From assembly GCA_949710005.1 (NCBI GenBank), contig OX453280.1, forward strand, positions 12,400,105-12,464,104: 64,000 nucleotides of DNA, in the 5' to 3' direction. Positions 11,106-21,997 of the stretch are shown one piece after another. Numbering within the stretch: position 1 is the stretch's first letter; each line of letters opens with the position of its first letter. The stretch comes from Ricordea florida. Lineage: Eukaryota; Cnidaria; Anthozoa; Corallimorpharia; Ricordeidae. Under the pieces are notes generated by a model, which did not search any database, had not been told where the DNA came from, and saw nothing but the letters and a program-made list of their open reading frames with translations. A program made the translations under genes and the position numbers.

Positions 11106-13157
11106 AATATATATATATATTAAAGGTGTCCGTTCGCAGGCCAGGTTACCTGACATTACTTCATATGAATTTCCGCCATTACGAATTCCGTGAATGATGT
11201 TTTGAAAATAATGTGAATTTTGCGGAAACCGATTTTTCTAATCGTGGAAATACTTCCTAGCAAGAAGATCTCCGAAATGCACAAGTAAGAGTGGCGAGAG
11301 ATCGTCGACGAGTAAGTTTGAATGCCGAAAAAATCAGCACACGGGAAGCGGTTCCCTGCTAGCAGAGGCTCTTTTCCTGGTGTTGGAAAAGAGCCTCTGC
11401 TAGCAGGGAAGGGAAGCGGCGACTCAAAACAGAGATTGAGAAACGACGGTTAAGGGACGATAATACAATAAGCGGCATCGCAGCAAAGACAACAACTGCT
11501 CGCTCAAAAAAGGCAAAGGAAACAGCAAGGAAAACGACCAGGAATACAATCAAGTTAGATTGGAAATTGAATTTGTTATCGATAGAAACAAAGACTCGTT
11601 TTAGCTATACAGCATTCAGAATTTAAGGAAAATTATGGTAACAGCATACAGACAGAATCAGAAGACGAACGACAAAACAGATTGCCATATCGTCGTGAAA
11701 AAAGTGCCAGGAAATGGGAAACAGAAACCAACCGCAAAGAAATGAAATATCACAGTCACGTAGTCTTAATACAGCAATGAGAATGCAAGTAGGTATTTTT
11801 CGTACTAAAACGATAGCTATCCATTTTGAAGAAATTCCCAATACAGAGACTGCAGTTGTGATAGCAATTATTTATAATTATGTGATCTGATATCATTGCA
11901 ACAGTGAAAATATATTGTAGATTTGTCTGTTGTAGCAGTCATGTTCAGCATTTTCAACAGAAAAGATACTTAACAATTAGTGACTGGTTCTGCAATATTA
12001 CAAGTGATCAATGCAGCTCTTTGAAAATAAAGCAGATGGTATTTATTACTGGTTTCTGAGTTGTATTTCTCTTTGCTATATATCTTTGCTACATATACGT
12101 ATTAAGTAATTAAAAGGTTTTGTTGGGACTGACAAGTTCCATAGCCTTTTGTAAATGGATTTTTACCTTTGAGTTCCAGGTATCCCTGGGAATTACTCTC
12201 TTAGCCCCCACACTTTCCCCACAAATGAAAAATTCATTTAAGGCCTACTTTGCAAAAATAGGCGTAACATCTTAACCTTTTTCCTCAATGCTGTTTAATT
12301 CATTTTTATGATGCCAAATAAAAAATTTTTAACAACAACTGCAATATACAGTTGACCTTTTACATTGGGAAGACTAAAGTTTGTAATGCCAAAATTTTTG
12401 CAATCTTTCTTATGTATTCATTCCAAGGTTGATGTATATAATAACAAGTCTTTGAAGTTCCCTAAAAGCCCTGTGCTTTCAATCATGATTTTCCACACTA
12501 ACTGTATGGATGATGCATGACTGCTACAGGTCAGGAAATGGTCAGGGAAAAAATTCTTCAAGCAAGGGAAAAGTCAGGGAATTTAATTTCGAGTAAGGGA
12601 AAGTTTAAGTCTTTGAGAGAAATCAGGGAAAAGTGAAATGTAAGAGTTCTAATTTATTTATTGCCAATTCAGCTATGGTTTGGTGTAATTAAGAATGTGA
12701 CATGAAATGTGTTGGAGTGGTAGAATTAAATGACAAGCTGATTTTGGATTGCCTAGAAAATCAATCCTTTTCCATGACTTTGTTACCTTAAGAAACTATC
12801 AATCCATATGCACTGTATGTGACTTTCTGAAAGCATATTAAATAAATGGTTGGAGAGGTTGGTTGTGAGGTGAGGTTGGAGGCCTTTACCAGGACCAATT
12901 TGTGAGTTTTCTTATTTAGTTGGTAAGGGAAATTTCACATGTGTCAGGGAAAAGTAAGGGAATTTCAAGATCCTGTGGCTGTGGCAACCATGACTAGATT
13001 CTAAGCCGAAAAGAAGAAATTTTATTGTTCAGAGATGAGTAACTTTGACCACAACTGATACAAACCCTATTCAGAAGAAAACTGTATTGCTTGTAGTAGT
13101 AGAGGAACAATACCTTTACCCAGATTAGGACATACACCCCCAACCCATAAAAAATAA
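11106..13157 (+). mobile_element. Short Hel-A copy, left part (interrupted by autonomous Hel-A)
   Basis: Starts in the (TA)n tract after the foldback element, carries the AAAGGTGTCCGTTCGCAGG block and a more decayed Rep-helicase N-terminal remnant (about 11,225-11,800, with a local inverted repeat GCTAGCAGAGGCTCTTTTCC at 11,356-11,405). It runs to CCCATAAAAAATAA at 13,157, where the autonomous element enters, and continues at 26,525. It differs from the other copies more than they differ from each other, so it is older. Confidence 0.75.
12525..12990. mobile_element. Insert with GTCAGGGAAAAGTCAGGGAA-type repeats
   Basis: Sister Hel-A copies read straight from ATGACTGCAC to TAGATTCTAAGC, while this copy has about 465 extra bases between. 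The insert has several GTCAGGGAAA motifs near both ends, a pattern common in animal hAT-like non-autonomous elements. Ends and duplication are not exact enough to classify it. Confidence 0.5.
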
Positions 13158-13217
13158 CTAGAAATACGACTCCCGCAAAACCTCGCGAAGCTAGTTTTTG
13201 AAGAAGTCACAACGGTT
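13158..13217 (-). other. Hel-A 3' terminus
   Basis: On the minus strand: CTTCAAAAACTAGCTTCGCG then AGG, T-run, GCGGGAGTCGTATTTCTAG. The final CTAG fits the CTRR end of Helitrons, and the next base is host T. GCTTCGCGAGG here is the complement of the 5' terminal CCTCGCGAAGC. Confidence 0.8.
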
Positions 13218-14855
13218 TTAGCTATCAGCCTAATCCCCATTATTTTATTTGTTATTTCATGTTTGGTACTCAATTAGTGACACCTTGTGCACATTACATG
13301 ATTAGTATACCGCTGAACACAGTGGTTATAAATTTGCCTTCACTTAGCTCTGTTACTGCCACTGAGAGTGCACCAGAGAGAATAGAATTAAAATTATTTA
13401 TTGTCCTTACCTGGAATACAGAGTCGATGAAGTATCACAATAAGATTCACTAACCAGAAATTGAAAATGATTGTAAATCTTTTGCAGGTGATGTCTTGAA
13501 GAATTTATATGAATTCTTGTGTTTACCACAGTGTAAAAACCTGTGTTTTTTTTTATTTTCTTAGTCTCTATTGCTTTGTCTGCTTTGTTGTACATCACTT
13601 TTAAACGCAATAGGTTCTAATTACACCGAGGATGAGTTGAATGCTCCTATTGTTTTTTGTTTATATTCTATTGTTATCACTGCGCATGAGATTCACTGTA
13701 AGAAGAATCTTCTGATTAGGTATTTTGTCTACTGCAGTCATTATTTAATTCATTCCTAGGAAACCAGAATTGAGAACATAATGAATAGTGCATGTACTCT
13801 CTTTAGTTACATTGGTGCCCCCCTGTGGTAGATAGAAAATTCCTCTCTCCCCAAAAGAGATGCCATATCAACAGAAGTGTGAGATCCAATGTCATAACAT
13901 TAAAAAAAAAATTGGAGGGGGGGTGGGGGTGGGAGGAAAGAATTGAATTGTACAAAGACTGAATAAAGGTTTGGTAATAGTGAGTGCCGACTATATAGTA
14001 GGTTGTTGTGCTATTTTTAGAACATATCATAAAAACAGTGTAAGAAAGAGTTATTTAAATGCTCATATGCTGAAAAAGATGGCTGGACTACATATTGCTT
14101 TAAAAAAATTAATGTGAAATCAACATCAAGTAGTCAACAGTATACACCAGAGGAAAGTTTAATTGTGCTGTTACAGAAATAGTCAAAATATCCCTACCCA
14201 ACCAGAGAATAGTATATGATTTTGAATATAAGAAAATTTCAATTCTAAAAACTGCAGAAGACAAATTTAATAGAAGTATGGTTTTTCATAAAAACAGTCA
14301 TTGCAGCTCGAGTTATTAAAGTTGTCATGACAAACTATAATGCCAAAATGTCAATTGCGCAAAACGCAGCTGTAACCAATGATATACAGTAACGATCAGA
14401 AGCACTACTCAGATTTTTGTAACAAGAAATGCTTTATTTTCCAATAAATGAAACTACTATTAACAGTATTATACAAACAGTGCTTGTAAAATTTGCAATG
14501 TGTTCATTGCCAACTCTACACTGGAAATCTCTTCATAATGGAAATATAATGTATTTATTATCTGAAAAATATCAATTTGGTATTTTTTTATAATATCAAT
14601 ATACTTAAGATCAAATTGGCCAATTTCAATGTAGCTCGTAATTCTGCCAACTGACTTAAAAACAAATTGATTTGAAGAGAAGAACTGCTCATTTATAGGA
14701 AGTGAGAGAGTTTACAATATACCTGTTATCCAAATTTGTTGTGATTTTTTTTTTAACACACTGTACTACTTTTAATAGATTCCAACTTACCTGGATGCAT
14801 GATTACATGTAACAGCTGTCTTTACTGCTTGAAAATGAATAAGTTCATTAAAAAA

Positions 14856-17405
14856 TTAAAAGTGTTGGTAAATCCTGGAAGTGTTGTCTGCTAAGTCAAG
14901 TAGTCTTTGTTCTTCTGTCAGTCGTTCTTGCAAACGCTTACACTTACCTATGCCCTGAAGTCTTTGGAATGGCATTGGCTGAATTACAGCATGCTGTAAA
15001 GACCGAACTCTTGATGTTGCAACAAAGGTACATCCAGCTGCTCTTTCTGATTTTCCAATGTCTATGACTACTTTATTTAGTGTTTGTCCTTGTGACTTGT
15101 GAATAGTCATTGCATAGCTTAATCGAAGTGGCAATTGAAGACGAGAAAGTTTCTTGTTGTCATCTTCCCATTCAAACCGTTGAGGTGGTACAGGTATAGA
15201 AAGGGGGTCATCATCTATAAAGGCTGGACCTCTGTAGTGGGGAAAGTGTACAAGTACAGCTATGGGTAAGCATGGTGGTGGTTTATCTGAGTGAAACAGG
15301 AGTTCCTGAACTGTGCCAACTGTCCCATTGCACAGTCCAACTTCTTGCCAAAGGTTAGAAGTGAGCATGACAGTTGCACCTCGAGAAAGGAACACTTCAG
15401 ACTGCAGTCCTCCTGCATTATCAGACTTTGCAGCACTGGCTCCTATACCTGAGTGAACTGCTGATATTCTTGCAATAGGATTACCAAGTCTGCACAGCTT
15501 CTCATAGTTGTACCTTGCAACATTTTCCTTATCGTAGAACAGTCGTACCGCATCTTTGAAATCTTCCATGTTTACATTTTGTGGTGCTCTTTCTTGAAGT
15601 TTGTGCCAGTCTTCTTCTGTTACTATTCCATCTCTCATCCTCAATAGTAGTTCTCTAAATTCCTCTGCTTCAGGGTTATTTCCATTCTGTCGAACATTCT
15701 CATTCAATACAACCACATTTTCAAACAGTGTATAAACTGAATAGCCCTGTTGTGCTAACATAGTAGCTGGTGGTGATGAATAAAGTGGTCTATCTCCTAC
15801 AGGTGGTAACTGTGCAAAGTCACCAAAAAGGATTACTGAGTATCCTCCTAAAGGTGTGTTGAGTTTTCCTGAGGCTTGACGTAGACGCTTGTCAATCCAT
15901 GCCAAAGTTCTCTGTCCAAGCATTGAGAATTCATCTATAATGAGATAATGTTTACCCTGTAATCTGAGTTGTAGACGTTGTAAGGCTGCTCCTTGCAAAT
16001 CTGTTTTGTTTAGAGTGCGTACTGGTAGTTGTAAGGTAGAGTGAAGAGTGCTTCCAGCAATGTTGAAACCTGCAATTCCAGTTGTTCCTGTTAGAATACA
16101 CTGATCTCCCAGAAGATGAGCCAATGCATTAATTAGAAATGACTTTCCTGTTCCAGCAGTTCCTGTGATAATCATGTGTAGAGGTTCTGTAGGTACGTTT
16201 TCATTTAGGCGTCTTTTGTGTTGCTGAACAATGCTGTATGCAATATTTTGTCTGTGGTTCAGTGCTGTTAAATCCACAGGTTGCCTTTCCATTTCTTGTA
16301 TGTTTGCAGCTTCTCTCACTTCATTTCGTTGTTTTGCTATCCACTTCTCTGATTCCCGAAGGAGGTCCGGAGGCATATTTCTTGAGGCAGATGTCCAGTC
16401 AAAATCAGGTGCATCATCATTAGCTGTGCTATTACTGAAGTCTTGGTTAAACCTACAAAGCAGCATCCATTCTTCAACTTCCTCTTGCTGTTGGTGCATC
16501 ATATTCTCATCATCCTCACCATCGTTTTCATCCCCATCATTTTCACTGTTCCCATTGTGCACCATTGCTTGTTCAAGCTCCTGAGCAAATGTTGGTATAC
16601 ACTGCTGTCCAGTCTCAGAATTTAGGAAGTTCTTATAGCATTCAATGAACACTTCATCACTTTCCTCAAGTCCATCCCAGGCAGAGTCTACTGATTGATG
16701 CCATGGCTTGTACTTTACCAGCTGAAATTTACAGTACTTACCATAATTCTTACCAGAAGGATTAGGAGAAAACACTGGAAAGCTTCTGATTATCACCTCC
16801 TGTTTACGTTTTCTTATGTCTCCCTTTGTAATATAAAAATCTGATGCAAACTGGAGTAGATTTAGCCGCATAATTCCAGGAACTTGTTCTCGCCACTGAA
16901 CCCTTGATGCATAATGATCACACAATGATGGATCCAAAGCACTGTCACCGTGGGTTACTTCTTCACCTTGTCCTCCACGTACTCTTTGGCTTCCATCCAG
17001 AGAAATGCAGAGAAAGCTGTAAGTACAACTGTACAAAGGTTTTCCAAGAAGCATATGGGCTGTTTCCTGAGATCCAATGTCACGTTCTCCTGCAACTTGA
17101 ATCATGGCTCGGCGTAAAGCAGATGATGCACTGTCTGTATGGCGTAACTTACTGATGGCAGATTGGAGAATCTCTGTTGCCTGTTGAGATCTTGGCTCAC
17201 CTTTGGTTGCATACTTGGCCATATAGCGAATGCATTGGTCAGTGTCAACAATTGCTTGCAAATCCACATTTGCTCTCCAGTTCTGAAGCATTAAGCGATT
17301 GTGTGAGTTGATGCGGTCATCATTCCTCTTGGTGATAAGTGAAGCTCTTACTCTTGCCTCAGTTATCTGCTGCACTGTCAGTTCATCGTGTTCACCATTA
17401 TCTCC
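14856..17405 (-). CDS. Hel-A Rep-helicase, C-terminal part (Rep tyrosines and PIF1 helicase)
   Basis: Second part of the split Helitron transposase: 849 codons from the LTR insertion site to the stop. The open frame runs on upstream into LTR sequence to an ATG at 17,516; those 37 codons are not original. It begins with the end of the Rep domain, including YMAKYATKG, the paired-tyrosine YxxKYxxK motif that breaks and joins DNA. A linker rich in acid residues follows. The PIF1-like helicase has GTAGTGKS (Walker A), LIIDEFSML (Walker B), ILFGDFAQLPPVGD and AMTIHKSQGQTL, ending with TSRVRS. All helicase motifs look intact and there are no internal stops. Removing the LTR element and one 5-bp duplication would leave this frame in phase with the N-terminal part. 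Confidence 0.92.
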   Translation of the reverse strand, partial: GDNGEHDELTVQQITEARVRASLITKRNDDRINSHNRLMLQNWRANVDLQAIVDTDQCIRYMAKYATKGEPRSQQATEILQSAISKLRHTDSASSALRRAMIQVAGERDIGSQETAHMLLGKPLYSCTYSFLCISLDGSQRVRGGQGEEVTHGDSALDPSLCDHYASRVQWREQVPGIMRLNLLQFASDFYITKGDIRKRKQEVIIRSFPVFSPNPSGKNYGKYCKFQLVKYKPWHQSVDSAWDGLEESDEVFIECYKNFLNSETGQQCIPTFAQELEQAMVHNGNSENDGDENDGEDDENMMHQQQEEVEEWMLLCRFNQDFSNSTANDDAPDFDWTSASRNMPPDLLRESEKWIAKQRNEVREAANIQEMERQPVDLTALNHRQNIAYSIVQQHKRRLNENVPTEPLHMIITGTAGTGKSFLINALAHLLGDQCILTGTTGIAGFNIAGSTLHSTLQLPVRTLNKTDLQGAALQRLQLRLQGKHYLIIDEFSMLGQRTLAWIDKRLRQASGKLNTPLGGYSVILFGDFAQLPPVGDRPLYSSPPATMLAQQGYSVYTLFENVVVLNENVRQNGNNPEAEEFRELLLRMRDGIVTEEDWHKLQERAPQNVNMEDFKDAVRLFYDKENVARYNYEKLCRLGNPIARISAVHSGIGASAAKSDNAGGLQSEVFLSRGATVMLTSNLWQEVGLCNGTVGTVQELLFHSDKPPPCLPIAVLVHFPHYRGPAFIDDDPLSIPVPPQRFEWEDDNKKLSRLQLPLRLSYAMTIHKSQGQTLNKVVIDIGKSERAAGCTFVATSRVRSLQHAVIQPMPFQRLQGIGKCKRLQERLTEEQRLLDLADNTSRIYQHF

Positions 17406-17557
17406 TGTGGTGTTTCGGGCCCAAGTAGAATAAAAGATTCCGGCACTTAAACAACGATAACAATTTTTATTTCTCTCCTCCGAGCACATGCTCCCGTTCT
17501 GCATCCCATAATGCACTAGGGATCATGTGACTCACACGTCACAATAGAAACACTACA
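17406..17557 (-). repeat. 3' LTR
   Basis: 152 bp, TG...CA ends on the plus strand, identical to the LTR at 21,841-21,992. Followed on the plus strand by the polypurine tract complement TCTCCCCCT. Confidence 0.95.
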
Positions 17558-17686
17558 TCTCCCCCTAAGTTATTACAAATGTTAGTACTAGAGAAAAACT
17601 AAATGAAAGGCATTACGAACCTAATTGAAGTCTTTAAAACAAACATACAGTCTCTCTCTTAATGTCTCTTGCACAATCTAAAACAA

Positions 17687-20600
17687 CTAAGTGCATACGT
17701 AGTCTTTCAAATAGGTGGGTGGTTGTCTAGAGCGCGCAGGCCGCAAAACAACTGAATCACCTGGCAAAGGGTTGGGTGGAGTCTCTTGCACCTCTGCTGC
17801 TGGCTGGCTTGCGACTGTCATTGGATGCGCTTGTTTCACTTGGTCTGGTTCTTGGGGTTGTTGTGTTGGCTGTACTTGGTCTTCCTTTCCAGTGGTTTCA
17901 GGTGCAACAAATTTCTTCATGTGGGCTATGTTTCGCATTTTATTGTTTCCATTTGTATCTTCCAGTATGACAGCATTTCCATCCTTGTGAATAACTTTGT
18001 ATGGCTCAGGTTCATAATTGGGTGAAAGTTTGTTCTCTCGAGCCTGTTTCAGTAGGACTTGATCACCCTCTTCAATGTCGCTGAATTTGGCAGCGCGTGT
18101 TCTGTCTGCATACTCCTTCTGTCTAAGTTTAGCACGAGCATCCCTGTCTTTTAAGAGCAGTTGCCATTGTGCTTCAGTGGCTCGATCCTTGGGGATTTGA
18201 ACTTTTGGAAGTTTGTCACGCAGCTTCCTCCCCATCAGTAGTTCTGCAGGTGATATCCCGGTAACAGTGTGAGGGGTAACTCTGTACTGGAAGAGAAAGT
18301 CTGCAAGTGCTTTTCGCCAATCTTTACCCTCTAGACGTGCGATTCTCACGATTTTCAGTAAGGTCTCATTGCAACGCTCTACTTCGCCATTGCTTTGGGG
18401 CCAAAAGGGCACGCCCTTTTTGTGCTCGATTGCTAGATATTCTAGGAATCCCTCAAATTCCTTGGATGCAAATGGAGGTCCGTTGTCACTACGGACAGTC
18501 TCTGGTAGACCATGTGTTCTAAAAATAGCCTCCATGGACTTGATTACATGTTTTGCATCTGTTGTCTTGAGAAGGACAGCTTCGATCCAGCGAGAATAGT
18601 AGTCTACAACTACCAGGAGGTGATCTCCACCTGTAATCTCTAGAAGATCAACCGAGATTTCTTGCCATGGGGAGTCTGGTAGTCTGGTTGATCTCACTGG
18701 CTCTGGTTTGGATCGGGGTCCGACAAGCTGGCAGGGGTGACATGTTCGTACTACTTGCTCTACTTGCTTGTCCATTCGCGGCCACCATACTTTTTCTCGT
18801 AACCTGGCTTTAGTTCGGACCATACCTTGGTGTCCTTCGTGAGCCAGCATTATGGTGCGCTTTTGAAGGTTCTGTGGGATGATGATGCGGCTTCCTCTCA
18901 TCACCACCTGCCCTATCACCCACAGTTCATCTTTAACTGCTTTGTAAGTTGTGCCTTGTAACTGGCTCCAATCATCTGTCATTACAGCCTGACGTAGCTT
19001 CTTTAGTGTTGGGTCTTTTTCAGAAGCGATTTCAACTTCCTTTGGTACCAACGCAGCTGGTACAGCCTCACTTACTACGCTGTACGCAAACTCTTCTGTA
19101 GCTTGAGTTTCGTGATCATGGGTAGAACCAACTGGTAGGCGGCTGAGGACATCTGCAGCATTGTCCTTGCCCCGGATATGTGTCAGCTTGTATTGGAACT
19201 GCTGTAAATAGAGAAGCCATCTTTCTATTCTTGCAGATGGGGGCTTTGACTTTGCTCCGAGTACGATGAGAAGAGGCTTGTGATCAGTGCAGATTTCAAA
19301 GCTAATGCCATAGAGGTACAAGTAGAATTTTTCACAAGCCCACCTTACAGCTAGGGCTTCTCTTTCAAATTGGGAGTACCTCATTTCAACCTTACTCAGC
19401 TTCCTGCTGGCATAATATATTGGCCTGTAGCTTCCATCTTCTTGCTCCTGTTCCAGAATCGCCCCAACTCCCACGGGTGAAGCGTCAGTTGTCAGACGAG
19501 TTTCTGCGCCCTGTCTGAAATATGCCATCACTGGTGCATGAGTCAACCGGTCTTTTATCTCTTGGAATGACTTTGCTTCCTTTACGCCCCACTTCCACTT
19601 TCCGTGTTTCGTAGTGAGGTCCCACAATGGACTCGATATTGTTGCAAAGTTGGGAATGAACTTTGAACAGAACTGCACGGAGCCAAGAAAACTTCTTACT
19701 TCTGATGGGTTTTGGGGTGCTGGTGCTTCAACAATAGCTTTCACACGTTCGCTAGACACTTTCAGCCCTTCCCCAGAGAGCACGTCACCCATGTAGATCA
19801 TGCTGCCGACACCAATTTCACATTTTTCATAGTTAAGTGTAAGCCCACTTTCGTTAAGCTTGCGCATGACCCTCTGTAAGTTTTTATCATGCTCTTCATC
19901 ATTTGTGCCAACAACTCGCAGGTCATCATGGAGGTTGTATGCCCCTGGGCAGTCTTGGATGATCTGCCACACAATTTGCTGGAATTTTTCCGTGGCCATG
20001 TTTACACCGAAAAGCAGGCGCTTGTATCTGTAAAGGCCATTAGGGGCAGCAAAGGTTGTAATGTCCCTTGAGTCTGGGTGTAACTCAATTTGATGGAAAG
20101 CCATATTTAAATCTAATTTAGAGAAAACTTTGGCATTTGAGACTTCTTGGAGTGTTTCTTCTACGGTGGGGACTGGGTGTTTCTCCCGCACAATGGCCTG
20201 GTTCGCTTGTCTCATATCCAGACAGATTCTAATGTCCCCGTTAGGTTTCTCGACCACTACCAAGGGGTTGACCCAGCTGGTAGGTCCCTCTACTTTCTCG
20301 ATAACATCAAGCTTCAGTAACTCCTCCAATTTCTCTGTGACTTTCTTTCGTCTACAAAAAGGAATTCTGCGTGGGGGTTGAGCAACTGGCTGCACCTTTT
20401 CGTCAATGTGTAACTTGAGTTGGTATCCTTTGAGCTTCCCCAGGCCTTGGAAGACTTTGGGAAACTTTGCCCTTAGGGAGGCCTTTCTATCTGCTTGTTT
20501 TGGATTGTTACTAGCACCATCAGATTCAACATCACAGCTGTTAACAGGGATACCAACCCTTAAAACACCAAGCAATTCAGATGCATCGCGGCCTAATAGC

Positions 20601-21766
20601 GTGGCAGCTTTACTATGCGTAACATAAAACTCAACGCTCAGGGACTTTTGGGTTTGCGGTACACGTACATCAAGATTACATTTTCCTTTGATTTGGAGTG
20701 GCTCTTCAGATGCATAAGCAAAAACTCTTTTGTTGCACTCCAACAATTTAACATTACCCCCCGTTACAAGGTTAAATACTTCCTCGGACATCAAATTACA
20801 ACTAGCACCAGAGTCTATAATGACATTAATAGTCTTATCTGCAATCTCCAGCTTTAGAGTGTTCCTGTCATCTGTCTCCCCAGTGTAAAACACGTAGAAA
20901 TCATCCTTTCTTGCAGAGTTCCCAGCAGTCTCGTCCTCAGTTACTTGGCGTACATCACGTTGGAACTGTGAACTTCCTCCACGACTTTGTTTTCTGCCAG
21001 AGTTTCCACGACCGCGACTCGAACTCCGACAAGAATCTCGCCCTTTACTCTGTTTGGAGTGACAGCACACTTCGAAATGACCCACGTTGCCACATTTCCC
21101 GCATTTGTGGTCACGTGAACGAAAGCATTCCCTCGCGAAGTGTCCCGCTTTATCGCACCGCCAACATTTTCCCCCTTTTTTGACGCTTGGAGATATGTTA
21201 TTTACTTGGCCATTACGGTTAAGAACGAGTGCTTCTTTGTCATGGTATTGGCTAACGATTTCAATTAGTTTGCTCAATGTTAATGTTTCTTCGCGATACA
21301 ACTTGGCCTTGAGGTTTTTGTCTTGAATGAAAGAAATCGCACGATCTCTCACCTGGTTATCCCTTTCACCTTCGTATTCACAATGTTTGGCTAATTTCTG
21401 CAAGCGTGTGATGAAATTGTTAATGGTTTCTCCAGCGGTTGGTTGAGCTGCGAGAAACGCCTGTCTTGCCATCGGCGCGTTTTTTCTTGGTTTGAAATGT
21501 TCGGATAGGCTGTCCATAGCTTTCTTGTAATCCTTCGCTTCGCCTCGTTTGTCGGCAGGAATTGAGTTATTAAAAACGTCTCTAACTTGGGGCCCTGCGA
21601 GGTGAAGTAGAAGCGCCCTCTTCTGTGTTGGGTCGCTGATTCCCGAGGCAGTCACGTACAATTCGAATTCGTCTTTCCAAGTTAACCATCGTTGTGCGAG
21701 TGTAGCTGGCTCGCCCACAGCGTCGAACGCTTGTAAACCTGGCAGTCCGCTCAAGGATACGGCCAT
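17687..21766 (-). CDS. Ty3/Gypsy Gag-Pol polyprotein, 1,359 codons
   Basis: A single open frame with all expected parts in order. The Gag-like start is followed near residue 200 by two CCHC knuckles (CWRCDKAGHFAREC and CGKCGNVGHFEVCC) that bind RNA. Next comes an aspartic protease with DSGAS near residue 317. The reverse transcriptase has CLDMRQAN and the catalytic LHDD box in place of the usual YxDD, then RNase H has TTDASPVGVG. The integrase has an HHCC zinc finger (HEGHQG...CHPCQ) and D,D,E residues (SVDLLE, RSDNGPPF, NGEVERCN). No chromodomain is seen. Gag and Pol are in one frame, so no frameshift is needed. No break is visible, so it may be active. The clade within Ty3/Gypsy was not determined. 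Confidence 0.95.
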   Translation of the reverse strand: MAVSLSGLPGLQAFDAVGEPATLAQRWLTWKDEFELYVTASGISDPTQKRALLLHLAGPQVRDVFNNSIPADKRGEAKDYKKAMDSLSEHFKPRKNAPMARQAFLAAQPTAGETINNFITRLQKLAKHCEYEGERDNQVRDRAISFIQDKNLKAKLYREETLTLSKLIEIVSQYHDKEALVLNRNGQVNNISPSVKKGGKCWRCDKAGHFARECFRSRDHKCGKCGNVGHFEVCCHSKQSKGRDSCRSSSRGRGNSGRKQSRGGSSQFQRDVRQVTEDETAGNSARKDDFYVFYTGETDDRNTLKLEIADKTINVIIDSGASCNLMSEEVFNLVTGGNVKLLECNKRVFAYASEEPLQIKGKCNLDVRVPQTQKSLSVEFYVTHSKAATLLGRDASELLGVLRVGIPVNSCDVESDGASNNPKQADRKASLRAKFPKVFQGLGKLKGYQLKLHIDEKVQPVAQPPRRIPFCRRKKVTEKLEELLKLDVIEKVEGPTSWVNPLVVVEKPNGDIRICLDMRQANQAIVREKHPVPTVEETLQEVSNAKVFSKLDLNMAFHQIELHPDSRDITTFAAPNGLYRYKRLLFGVNMATEKFQQIVWQIIQDCPGAYNLHDDLRVVGTNDEEHDKNLQRVMRKLNESGLTLNYEKCEIGVGSMIYMGDVLSGEGLKVSSERVKAIVEAPAPQNPSEVRSFLGSVQFCSKFIPNFATISSPLWDLTTKHGKWKWGVKEAKSFQEIKDRLTHAPVMAYFRQGAETRLTTDASPVGVGAILEQEQEDGSYRPIYYASRKLSKVEMRYSQFEREALAVRWACEKFYLYLYGISFEICTDHKPLLIVLGAKSKPPSARIERWLLYLQQFQYKLTHIRGKDNAADVLSRLPVGSTHDHETQATEEFAYSVVSEAVPAALVPKEVEIASEKDPTLKKLRQAVMTDDWSQLQGTTYKAVKDELWVIGQVVMRGSRIIIPQNLQKRTIMLAHEGHQGMVRTKARLREKVWWPRMDKQVEQVVRTCHPCQLVGPRSKPEPVRSTRLPDSPWQEISVDLLEITGGDHLLVVVDYYSRWIEAVLLKTTDAKHVIKSMEAIFRTHGLPETVRSDNGPPFASKEFEGFLEYLAIEHKKGVPFWPQSNGEVERCNETLLKIVRIARLEGKDWRKALADFLFQYRVTPHTVTGISPAELLMGRKLRDKLPKVQIPKDRATEAQWQLLLKDRDARAKLRQKEYADRTRAAKFSDIEEGDQVLLKQARENKLSPNYEPEPYKVIHKDGNAVILEDTNGNNKMRNIAHMKKFVAPETTGKEDQVQPTQQPQEPDQVKQAHPMTVASQPAAEVQETPPNPLPGDSVVLRPARSRQPPTYLKDYVCT

Positions 21767-21821
21767 CTGTGCGAGTTTTCCACCGTTTAAACTCGTTAAC
21801 CACTTTTTATCCGCTTTTCGT

Positions 21822-21838
21822 CTTTATCCTCGTCGCCA
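21822..21838 (-). other. tRNA primer-binding site
   Basis: TGGCGACGAGGAT... on the minus strand, two bases inside the 5' LTR. The TGG start fits pairing with a tRNA CCA end. The tRNA was not identified. Confidence 0.65.
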
Positions 21839-21840
21839 AA

Positions 21841-21992
21841 TGTGGTGTTTCGGGCCCAAGTAGAATAAAAGATTCCGGCACTTAAACAACGATAACAATT
21901 TTTATTTCTCTCCTCCGAGCACATGCTCCCGTTCTGCATCCCATAATGCACTAGGGATCATGTGACTCACACGTCACAATAGAAACACTACA
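21841..21992 (-). repeat. 5' LTR
   Basis: 152 bp, identical to 17,406-17,557. Its outer end abuts the TCTCC duplication at 21,993-21,997. Confidence 0.95.
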
Positions 21993-21997
21993 TCTCC

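Larger units (their letters stand above)
17401..21997 (-). mobile_element. Complete Ty3/Gypsy LTR retrotransposon
   Basis: Two LTRs of 152 bp (17,406-17,557 and 21,841-21,992) begin TGTGGTG and end CACTACA, and I find no difference between them. The target duplication TCTCC flanks the element (17,401-17,405 and 21,993-21,997). On the minus strand a tRNA primer site TGGCGACGAGG starts two bases after the 5' LTR, and a polypurine tract AGGGGGAGA (17,558-17,566) precedes the 3' LTR. One intact gag-pol frame lies between. Identical LTRs mean recent insertion. Confidence 0.96.

Noticed and set aside
17715-21326. Plus-strand frames across the Gypsy element
   Set aside because: Shadows of the minus-strand gag-pol gene with no domain content.
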